Origin: Parachlamydiales bacterium
GTDB lineage: Bacteria; Chlamydiota; Chlamydiia; Chlamydiales; Rhabdochlamydiaceae
NCBI GenBank assembly: GCA_003153295.1
Contig: PLXY01000008.1
Location: forward strand, 249,714-313,713
Direction of reading: 5' to 3'
Length of the DNA stretch: 64,000 nucleotides
Shown here: positions 1-8,745 of the stretch, in pieces
Numbering within the stretch: the first letter of the stretch is position 1
Layout of the letters: every line of letters starts with the position of its first letter
Notes under the pieces: generated by a model
The model's input: the letters and a program-made list of their open reading frames with translations, nothing else
The model's database searches: none
What the model was told of the DNA's origin: nothing
Made by a program: the position numbers and the translations under genes

Positions 1-170
1 GGTTATGAAGGGGAGGGCACTATTATTTAATGGAATCATTTCTAGTTTAGCTCTCAATTTAAGCTTTTTTTCGAAATTTATTCATGGGTTAAACTTTAAA
101 AATTTATTGTAGTAATTGAACATAAAGTGATTTAATATTTGCAATCAAATATTAAAAAATGGCTATTTAA

Positions 171-2786
171 ATGACAAACCGCGTCACTCATGATTCCAGT
201 TTTAACCCTCTTCAAATGTTATCTCAAAATCCTCTGCAACCGGCTGTGATTCTTGTCGGTCAGAGCAGAGTATCTCAACAGACACAACTAGGTTTACTTA
301 ATCCAGGAAATGCCTCTACAGCTTCACAGCCATCTTCTATCACTAGCATCCCACCCACAAAAGAGAAAAGAACTTTGCCAGCAGACATCGATGAAAGGCA
401 AGATGCAAAGAAACAAAAGACATCTGATCGTAAAAAAGATCCCTGGCATTATCATTTGTCCAAATATAAAAAAGATAAAAACCATGAAAAGAGTGAAGGA
501 ATAAAACTATGGCATTTGGTTGGCAAACAATTTTGTTCTTCTTGGGGTGTTATTTCTATTCTTCGAGACCTTTTTCAGAATGCAATTGATGATATCTTAA
601 GAGGTCATAGAAAAGAACCAAACCATGCGAAGTGCAGATGTTGGGTATCCGTAGAAGAACCTCCAAACATGTGGAAAGAGGAAAAAGAATTAACGATCGA
701 ATTTTATGTATATTCTGAAAACAATAAAAAATATCAAAATAAGCCTTGCGGCTACATATGTTGGCAGAAAGACCATGAAAATAATCGTCCGGTACTTACC
801 GTTATTAATAAAGGAGGTAGCTTTGGCCCTTCAGCTCTAACCGTAGGTTCCACCACAAAAGATAAAGATGATGCAGGGGGTCATGGAGAGGGCTTAAAGT
901 CTATTGCAGCAGTAGCCTATAGATTGGGCCTTCAGTTTGAAATTTATCAATCAAAAAAAGCGTTATCATTTGTAGATAGTACTTCGGATGATACATCTAT
1001 TTTTTATATATGCAGAAGCTCCAATAGCCCAAGCCCAGATTTGCATTTTAGCCAACTAACAAAAAAATATAGCGACGATTTAAAGGTTTCTGCTGCAAAA
1101 GATATGATTATTCATATAGGAAAAGGCCGCGCTCTTAAATTTACCCATATACAACAAGCAGCAGAAAAATTTCTCTCTCTAACTCACCGTCGTGTTGCTT
1201 CACTTGATGAAAAAGAACAAGCAGGAAGCTTTAATCCTGTTGTTGCTACTTATACAGATAAGGGTCGCGCTATATTATTTGGCGAAACTCTGGCTAAGAA
1301 AGTATATGTAAAAGGAATTCTTTTTAACAATGATCCTAAAGACCAGGTTGAATGGGGGGTAGATTTAGCCAAAGAAGATGCAAGCAGTCGTGATCGCTCT
1401 TATGTTTTTACAGACGAGTATGCTAAGGGTGTGGCAAAAGCGGTTACAGCTGAGATTGATAAAGATCCTCCTTTTGCTAGAGGAATTTATAAAGTTTTAA
1501 AAAAAGCTACTGAAAAAAAACGTCTTGTTGAATGTTTAACAGAATTACCCAAATATGCAAGTCCAGAAACGAGGGATATTTTAAGAAGAATTTTTAAAGA
1601 AAAGAATAAAGATACCCGATATCTTATCCCAGCTAATTTTGAAACGGAATTACAAGGCAACGAACTAATACCACGTTGGTGTGATATTGAGGCCTGCACG
1701 ATCATCCATCCTACTCTACATCAATTGATTAGTGAAAAAGAATATCCTTCTGCCCAACAGGTTAAAGAAGAATGCAGCGCACGATTGATGAAGCTTGAAA
1801 TTTCTATAAGAAATAGTGAATTATTGAGAGGTTGGATTTCTTTAAATAAGAAATTTTTAAACATTGGTGATAAAAGAGAGCATTTATTAGAAAGTTATAT
1901 AAGCCAAATAACAGTGAGAGGAGATTCAAATGTTTTGGATGTCCCACTATTTATTTTGAAAAATGCCCGTCCACTACCTCACCTAATTTTCTCCCATAGG
2001 GCAATAGAGCTAATTACTCAAGATGATCACCTTAATCTTCTATTACTGATCAAAGCGGCATTTGAAGAGATCTATAAAAAGGAAGATAGCAGTTCATCGA
2101 TAGAAGAGCAAATTATAGAGATTGAAATAGATAAGTATTTAGATTTAGAGGAGTTATCTTCCTCCTCAGACGTAGAAAAAAATTCTCCACGCCATGTACC
2201 ACCTCTTAAAGAGGTAGATCAACCTTTACCAAGCTATCCCCAAAATCAAAGACGCTTAACATCGCAAATGTCGGATTTTAATCCCTTGGGTGGTCAACCA
2301 ACCGATAAAGTCCCACCAGATGATCTAAAATACATTCAAAAGCTAGATGTCACTTTAAGCGAAAATACACAGTTTCAAGAATGGGCTATACGCTGTACTC
2401 CTGAAGATAAGAAAGATTGGGAAAAGTATATATATACGACAGACTTTCAACGCCTGGTTCGGAGGGCTATTTATATTTGCAAAAAGGGGATTAGAATTCT
2501 CTGTGATAAGGATCAACCTTTGAAATTTTATATTTCTATTTCTTCTGATGTAGATATAAAAGGATACGCAAGTGAGGAAACAGGCATTAATATCAATTTA
2601 GGAGGATTGTTAGGACACTATAGAAATAAAGGCGCGTTTCTTAAGGGTAAAGACCTGGAAGCTTATTACTTACCTCTGTTAGCGCATGAACATGCGCATT
2701 GGATTAAATCGAATGATGAACATCAACCTAGTCACGGAAGACGGACAGAAAATAATATGCACAAGCTTTTGCATAATTGGCAATGA
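171..2786 (+). CDS. GHKL-type ATPase domain protein with C-terminal putative zinc metalloprotease motif
   Basis: ORF 871 aa; N-box-like LRDLFQNAIDD, glycine box DAGGHGEGLKS, C-terminal LLAHEHAHW (HExxH) followed by HG. Confidence 0.65.
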   Translation: MTNRVTHDSSFNPLQMLSQNPLQPAVILVGQSRVSQQTQLGLLNPGNASTASQPSSITSIPPTKEKRTLPADIDERQDAKKQKTSDRKKDPWHYHLSKYKKDKNHEKSEGIKLWHLVGKQFCSSWGVISILRDLFQNAIDDILRGHRKEPNHAKCRCWVSVEEPPNMWKEEKELTIEFYVYSENNKKYQNKPCGYICWQKDHENNRPVLTVINKGGSFGPSALTVGSTTKDKDDAGGHGEGLKSIAAVAYRLGLQFEIYQSKKALSFVDSTSDDTSIFYICRSSNSPSPDLHFSQLTKKYSDDLKVSAAKDMIIHIGKGRALKFTHIQQAAEKFLSLTHRRVASLDEKEQAGSFNPVVATYTDKGRAILFGETLAKKVYVKGILFNNDPKDQVEWGVDLAKEDASSRDRSYVFTDEYAKGVAKAVTAEIDKDPPFARGIYKVLKKATEKKRLVECLTELPKYASPETRDILRRIFKEKNKDTRYLIPANFETELQGNELIPRWCDIEACTIIHPTLHQLISEKEYPSAQQVKEECSARLMKLEISIRNSELLRGWISLNKKFLNIGDKREHLLESYISQITVRGDSNVLDVPLFILKNARPLPHLIFSHRAIELITQDDHLNLLLLIKAAFEEIYKKEDSSSSIEEQIIEIEIDKYLDLEELSSSSDVEKNSPRHVPPLKEVDQPLPSYPQNQRRLTSQMSDFNPLGGQPTDKVPPDDLKYIQKLDVTLSENTQFQEWAIRCTPEDKKDWEKYIYTTDFQRLVRRAIYICKKGIRILCDKDQPLKFYISISSDVDIKGYASEETGININLGGLLGHYRNKGAFLKGKDLEAYYLPLLAHEHAHWIKSNDEHQPSHGRRTENNMHKLLHNWQ

Positions 2787-2857
2787 TGGAGGGTAGTATC
2801 CTATCTTCTCTATTACTGAACACCCGCAACGTCTGATAATTGATCTTATGTTGGCAA

Positions 2858-3048
2858 TTAGGAGTCTTTATCATAGCTGCTAGCCAGTGCTTTGAGATGC
2901 TGATGTTCTTCTGTGATAACATCCTTTAATCCCGGAAACTTTTGTCCTCTAGCAATTGCAGTAGCATATTTTCCCCCACTCCATTCGTGAGCCGATCTTT
3001 TTGTACGGGGCCTCTTACGCTCAGCTGGAACTATATACGCAGTTTTAA
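2858..3048 (-). pseudogene. Possible decayed coding remnant (no start codon)
   Basis: Minus strand reads LIKTAYIVPAERKRPRTKRSAHEWSGGKYATAIARGQKFPGLKDVITEEHQHLKALASSYDKDS* with no start codon and an upstream stop. Confidence 0.3.
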
Positions 3049-3102
3049 TTAATTACTTTTATTTAAACTAAGAAATTGATACACGCGAATTAAAAGGAAT
3101 CT

Positions 3103-3285
3103 ATGAAAAAAACAAGTATATTATTGTCTCTTTTCTTTGTGGTTTTTAGCTCCTGCGGAAGTCCTAAATCTCGGCCCACCATGTCCGATAACGACAGGTA
3201 TCATTCCGACGACGACAGGCACCATGATGATCGGCATCACGATCATGACGATGATGATGATAACGATAGTTGGTGGAATTGGTAA
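3103..3285 (+). CDS. Small putative lipoprotein with His/Asp-rich C-terminus
   Basis: 60 aa; signal and lipobox-like FSSCG; HHDDRHHDHDDDDDND tail; AAAGGAA upstream of ATG. Confidence 0.55.
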   Translation: MKKTSILLSLFFVVFSSCGSPKSRPTMSDNDRYHSDDDRHHDDRHHDHDDDDDNDSWWNW

Positions 3286-3362
3286 GAGAGCGAGAGCTTC
3301 TTGTTAAGTCCAGGCATGCTTGTGCTGCCTACTCGATTCTAAACTCTTACGTATCAAAGAGC

Positions 3363-4343
3363 TTAAACAATAGCTCTTTGACCTCGTTTAAGGAAGACAT
3401 CCCTAACCAAACGTAAAAGAACGGCTAGAGCTAATCCGCTAACAGCATACATGACCAAACCCCAAGGACCACTTTTTAGCTTTGTAAAAGCCGATGACTG
3501 CCCGTGGATCGTAAGTATGCCAAAAACAGGCTCATGGTCTGAGGGATTTTCCTTAAAAGTTTGCAACTGACAAATATCGAATTCATGTCTAAATTTCATT
3601 CTAAAGAATTCAAACCAGGTGCGGGGTCTTTGAAAGGTGCGAGAAAAGAGATAGTCTAGCTCTCTTTCCCGGTACTTGATACTAGAAGGTTTAATACTGG
3701 TTGGTTGACTTGTTCGATGTAAAACAAAACTTTTTCCTAGAAATTGATCGAAACGTCTTTGCCATTTTTCAGGACAGGCATTTATATCAATTCCAATAAT
3801 TTGAATAGAACAATTGCCTATTTCCGATAGTTTCTCTGCAATAAGTCGACAGTAATCATCACCGGCTTTCGCATCTTTTTCATCAACAGTTTCTTCCAGG
3901 TCGCAGCCAGGAGCATGAGCAGATACAAAAACAACCCTCTGTCCCGTACCACGGTGAGTTGCAGATACAATAGCGGCATCTTCTTGCGTGACTCCTAGTC
4001 GACAGGAGTGATTCTGAATGTTTTTAAATACTTGTGTGCTAATTGCCACCACACAATCCATAGGTTTGCCTGGAGCATGGTGAATTTCAAAATGATTGTT
4101 TCTCAAAGTAGCAATGAGAGGCCTTTCTGCCTTTTGCACTAAAAGAGAAGGATTTTTAACATCATAGACTTCTTGTAAACAGTAGACAGCAGCTTCTGTC
4201 TTAAGTCTTTCAGCAGCTTCGCTTTGCAGCTGGTTATAATCGGACTCACGATTATCTCGTTTTGTTGTATCTAACCAATCTACTGAATTCCCACCCATAT
4301 TATAGCCGCCAACTCTTAAAAACGCAGTTACTTCAAAGCTCAT
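3363..4343 (-). CDS. Endonuclease/exonuclease/phosphatase (DNase I-like) family protein with C-terminal TM segment
   Basis: Motifs YCLQEVYD, SAHAPG, IIGIDINACPEKW, SDHEPVFGI; C-terminal hydrophobic LVMYAVSGLALAVLLRLV; start chosen at internal Met (ORF opens at 4385). Confidence 0.65.
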   Translation of the reverse strand: MSFEVTAFLRVGGYNMGGNSVDWLDTTKRDNRESDYNQLQSEAAERLKTEAAVYCLQEVYDVKNPSLLVQKAERPLIATLRNNHFEIHHAPGKPMDCVVAISTQVFKNIQNHSCRLGVTQEDAAIVSATHRGTGQRVVFVSAHAPGCDLEETVDEKDAKAGDDYCRLIAEKLSEIGNCSIQIIGIDINACPEKWQRRFDQFLGKSFVLHRTSQPTSIKPSSIKYRERELDYLFSRTFQRPRTWFEFFRMKFRHEFDICQLQTFKENPSDHEPVFGILTIHGQSSAFTKLKSGPWGLVMYAVSGLALAVLLRLVRDVFLKRGQRAIV

Positions 4344-4472
4344 AAAATTCCTCTTTTTGAGCAAAAAGAATATCTTTTCGTCCAAGAATTATTCAATGTC
4401 AATATTTGCAAATATTAATATTAAACTATAGACTCACCCAGCTATACTTTTTTCAAAAATGTTGGAGACACT

Positions 4473-6680
4473 ATGGTTTTACGCTTAGCGCAACAAGGTA
4501 TTCGAGCCTTTAGTGGTTATTTTCAGGGATTTTCTGACCTTCCATTTAGCGCTAAGGTGTCTAGGGCTGCTTTACCTGCCTTAGCTGGACTGGCTTGTTT
4601 AGGTCTTGGCCTGGCATGGCGCTATCGATCGGTTTTTTACCAAAATTCACCTTCTAAATCTCCAGACAATACGATTTCAAAGATAGATGAGCTTAACTGG
4701 ACTTATAAACTCAACTTAGGTGAAAGGTTTCCTCTTTCGAATGTAAAATCTTATATCCATGCCGATGTGCCACACAATGAAGATGAACAAACCAGCTTTA
4801 AAAAGATAACCATTGAAAATGCAGGTCTGATAATTACGATTGGTTTAGGACGGTTTAACTTTCTACATAGTGGCAAAGAGGTTTCTCCGGGATCTTTTTT
4901 AATGAGCGTAGGAGAACCCACTGATTTAGGTTTAGGATATTCATTTCACCCCCTACAAAGCCGAAACAAAGGATCGAATAAGTCACTCTGGCACTTGCAT
5001 ATCCCAGAGTTGAACTCGCAACAATCCCTGGAAGATCTTCATCTGATCCTACAGACAATCGATCGTTTTATCGAAGATAAAGGGATCAATTTAGAAAATA
5101 ACTCCCTCATCGTCACTTCAACATTTCCTTCCGACTCCGCTTGCTTTGTCTTGTACCATTTACTCTTTAATCATTTGAATGCTCTCATTAAGAAGGAATC
5201 GAAAAATCTAAGTGTGGAAGAAATCGCTGATAGAGTTCTTCAAAACAGCTCTTTGGATAATTTACTGAAGGAAGTATCAAGCCTCGTAAGAAACCTATTT
5301 CCTCATTTACATACTAATCGTATCCCGAATGAAGAAATTGCTCAGGAATATCGAAAGTCAGTGCTTCTGCCTATGATTCGAAAGATGCGGGCAGATTCCA
5401 ATACCCCCGCTCCTCGAACGTTACCTGCAAGTCCTGTACTCTCTAAAGATCAACAAATCCAGAAAAAACTAGAAATGTTAGCTGGCTTGAATGGCCTTCT
5501 AGACGTCGACCCTGATCAAGATTGGCAAAGATGGAATCAATTTATTCAGGTGATGCATGAATGTAATACACAGCTCGAAAGAGAGGGTTTATTGAGCTAT
5601 ACTGATTCAAGGACTAAAGTTTGGGAATACATTAGTCGAATTATCCCAATAGGAAAGGATCTGAATTTCTACAAAGCTATGATGAAAGGCATTGAAAATC
5701 CGGATACGAATACATTGTGTAGTATGTATCGAAATTCCACTTCAAAAAAGCTGATAGAGCAAGGGTATGTTGTGAACCGAGTTTCAAAAGAGGGTAAAAG
5801 TGTGATACGTTTTTATTCACCCGCTCTTCTGACGACTTTGCAAAAATGGTATGAGGGACAAAAACAAGCTGAAAAAGCAAAAAAGTTGGACCCGTTCATA
5901 GAGGACCTACAACGCTTTATTGGAATCGATAATCCTGAATTTGATGTTCTCTTGCAACCCCTGGAAGATGTAAAAAACGGAGTAGGAAGCTTAGAGTATT
6001 TTGAACTTCTTGAAGCTATTATCGGAGCTTACGAAATAAAGCCCCAAGGCGCCTTAAAAGATTATCTGTTAAAAGTAATTACTTCTCTTGACACTTCTAA
6101 ACTGAGCCAGCTGTTTAGAAGTAGCGAAAAGAGGCAAGAGCTTTTATTTCTCTTGGGCGAATGTTTAACAGACAGAAATCGTGTTTATTTATGGTTAGAA
6201 GTTCTTTATAGAGAACAAATACAAAAATATGGCTCTAGTGAATCCTTCAAGGGTCTCGAGCCAGCGTTATATGCCAAAGTAAAAGAGTCTTTGATACGGA
6301 TCCTTTCTAATGAAAGCTATCTGACTGACTTATACAAAGGGTTTGAAGGCCGCATTGCTCTGGGTCGTATGTGGCTGCAGGTTGAGGAAGCAGTTCTCCT
6401 AAAAGCTGTTCCGTTAATATTTAAAAGGGATGGTACAGTCGAGCAATTCCTCATCAACTCTGACCTTCTAGATATTTGGGAGAAATTTGCTTCCGATCCT
6501 ACAAGAATGGAAAAACATCCGGCGATCTGCGATCTGATGCTGGAAGCATTATTTAAAGCTCGCTGTAATTTGGTACCAAATAATGAATTCCACGATTGGA
6601 TGAAAAACTCTCAATGGGTCCATTTACAGAAGAATAAAAAGTTACCACTCCTACAGGCTGCCTATAATAAAGCTTTGTGA
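4473..6680 (+). CDS. Hypothetical protein, N-terminal TM segment
   Basis: 735 aa ORF; hydrophobic LPALAGLACLGLGLAW; no family confidently recognised. Confidence 0.7.
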   Translation: MVLRLAQQGIRAFSGYFQGFSDLPFSAKVSRAALPALAGLACLGLGLAWRYRSVFYQNSPSKSPDNTISKIDELNWTYKLNLGERFPLSNVKSYIHADVPHNEDEQTSFKKITIENAGLIITIGLGRFNFLHSGKEVSPGSFLMSVGEPTDLGLGYSFHPLQSRNKGSNKSLWHLHIPELNSQQSLEDLHLILQTIDRFIEDKGINLENNSLIVTSTFPSDSACFVLYHLLFNHLNALIKKESKNLSVEEIADRVLQNSSLDNLLKEVSSLVRNLFPHLHTNRIPNEEIAQEYRKSVLLPMIRKMRADSNTPAPRTLPASPVLSKDQQIQKKLEMLAGLNGLLDVDPDQDWQRWNQFIQVMHECNTQLEREGLLSYTDSRTKVWEYISRIIPIGKDLNFYKAMMKGIENPDTNTLCSMYRNSTSKKLIEQGYVVNRVSKEGKSVIRFYSPALLTTLQKWYEGQKQAEKAKKLDPFIEDLQRFIGIDNPEFDVLLQPLEDVKNGVGSLEYFELLEAIIGAYEIKPQGALKDYLLKVITSLDTSKLSQLFRSSEKRQELLFLLGECLTDRNRVYLWLEVLYREQIQKYGSSESFKGLEPALYAKVKESLIRILSNESYLTDLYKGFEGRIALGRMWLQVEEAVLLKAVPLIFKRDGTVEQFLINSDLLDIWEKFASDPTRMEKHPAICDLMLEALFKARCNLVPNNEFHDWMKNSQWVHLQKNKKLPLLQAAYNKAL

Positions 6681-6962
6681 GGTTGACTCCAACCCATGCC
6701 AATTTCTTGCAAAAGCTCTAACTATTATTAATTCTTTTCTATGACGTAGTCCCCTCCCCCCGAAAAAAAACTTAATCCGAACATGATCCGAATTTTTGTC
6801 ATATTCTCACTTTGAAGGCGCATCTCCACACCTTCTTGCATCTCTTAAAATACCCAAAACTTCAAATGCATTAAACTATTTAATAACAACTAATATATAT
6901 TATAATTAAATTAATTGTGTTTATTTTTTTATATTTAATCTAATTGTATAATAATTGCACAT

Positions 6963-8570
6963 ATGACAAGTTCACCACCTATTCAAAGCTCTCCTTTTTT
7001 CCCTTTATCTCCTTTTGCTGTACAACAGCCTAACTCTCCATATGAATTCAGAAGCTCAGCAATAACTGAACTTCTCGAGAAGAGTTTTCCAATTACTCGG
7101 GATTTAGACTTCCCTCCCCAACTAGTCGGCAATCAAGAAAAAGAAAATCTCGACCCAACTCCCAATAAACGAAGTGTTGAAACACTGGATCTTTCAACTC
7201 CAAAGGTTGAATGTGAAGCCGAACAGAACCCTAAAGCAAAATATCAAAGAACAGCTGAAAAAGTGGGAAAAGGTGCATACGGCTTGGTGACCAAAGCTTC
7301 TCATTTGCTAACCGGCTCCCCTGTCGCGATTAAAACTCATGAACCTGATTCCGCCTCCTATGAAGGCGCACTCCAGGAAAGCTTGATTCTTTCGGAGCAT
7401 AAAAAGCTAAAAACTCCTCATAGTTTGTACATACGAGATTCTTATGAATCAACTCCGAAAAAAGACGAAGATGACAAGTTGTGCCCTATCCACACGATTG
7501 TAACAGATTTAATTCCCGCTCCCGATATCCATAAAAATCACTTAAGCACGAATGCCCTTCTGGGACCCTTGAAATGGGATGAAATCAAGACCATTGGACG
7601 GCAAGTGCTAGAATTTATCAGCCATTCACAACAACATCAAATTGCCCATCTCGATTTAAAGCCCGCTAATCTCATCTATCTACAATCTATACGGCAAACG
7701 ATAGTCCTAGACTGCGGACTGAGCGAAATTGACCAAGTTACTGAGAAAGGTTGGCTGTGTCAGACGTCTCCTTATCGATGTCCGGAAGAAATATTAAGCT
7801 TTGGAAACAAAGATTCGCCGTCACGTAATGGCAGCATGGATGTTTGGAGTGTAGGATGTATTCTATTTGAACTTTTAATCCATAAAAATCTTTTTAATAT
7901 CCTGGACAGCTCAGCAAATCTTCCCATTAGTTTTAAACACCATCTTCAGATGATTGCTCAACAAATCGGCATGCCTTCTACAGAATTTTTAAGTTCATGG
8001 AAGCATGCTTCAGATTTTTATTCTATCTCTCCCTTACCACCGCATCAAGTGAGAATTAAAAAACCAAAAAAACTACCCAACGTTATTCCTTGGCAAACTG
8101 CCGTTTTAGAAGCAGCTAAGGGAAAAGGGATTCCTGCTTCTGAAATTGAGCTCTTTATCGATTTGCTAAATCAAATGATCAATTACTCTAGGCCTTCTGC
8201 TGCAGAGCTTTTAAAACATCCCTATTTTAAAGATGATATCTCGTTCCATTTAAAAGGCATGTTTTATCCTACTGATAAGATTTTCATTTATAGAGGTTGC
8301 GATGCGCCAGACGGAAAACCGATAGCCGGTCCTGCTTTATTGATCGATACCCCTGCTAAATTAAGGCACGACTGTCTTCATATTCCACGCGATCCTAACA
8401 ACAAGTATTTTATCATGGTCGTAAGAAATGGAAAAAACCTTTTAGAGGAACACTATACGCTTGAGGATAACGCCCAACTCTCCTTGGAAATTCCTGAAGA
8501 AATAGCAGAAGCTCCATCTCCGTCACGTTTTTTAAATAAATCAGAGCTCAAAAGAGTGCTTTTCCAATAA
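6963..8570 (+). CDS. Eukaryote-like Ser/Thr protein kinase
   Basis: VGKGAYGLV glycine loop, VAIK, HLDLKPANLIYL catalytic loop, DCG in place of DFG, CPEE. Confidence 0.85.
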   Translation: MTSSPPIQSSPFFPLSPFAVQQPNSPYEFRSSAITELLEKSFPITRDLDFPPQLVGNQEKENLDPTPNKRSVETLDLSTPKVECEAEQNPKAKYQRTAEKVGKGAYGLVTKASHLLTGSPVAIKTHEPDSASYEGALQESLILSEHKKLKTPHSLYIRDSYESTPKKDEDDKLCPIHTIVTDLIPAPDIHKNHLSTNALLGPLKWDEIKTIGRQVLEFISHSQQHQIAHLDLKPANLIYLQSIRQTIVLDCGLSEIDQVTEKGWLCQTSPYRCPEEILSFGNKDSPSRNGSMDVWSVGCILFELLIHKNLFNILDSSANLPISFKHHLQMIAQQIGMPSTEFLSSWKHASDFYSISPLPPHQVRIKKPKKLPNVIPWQTAVLEAAKGKGIPASEIELFIDLLNQMINYSRPSAAELLKHPYFKDDISFHLKGMFYPTDKIFIYRGCDAPDGKPIAGPALLIDTPAKLRHDCLHIPRDPNNKYFIMVVRNGKNLLEEHYTLEDNAQLSLEIPEEIAEAPSPSRFLNKSELKRVLFQ

Positions 8571-8745
8571 AAATAATGAATTGATCAAATCCTTTTCTCT
8601 ATTTTCAAAACAAATCCTAACTTAGCTTTTTATCTAAAATATCCGATGAAAAATAATCTGTGATTAATTGTATTCATAAAATTTGTTGACATCGAATTAA
8701 TTAATAGCAACATTGCAATTAATAACAGAAATTTTATGGAGAACC

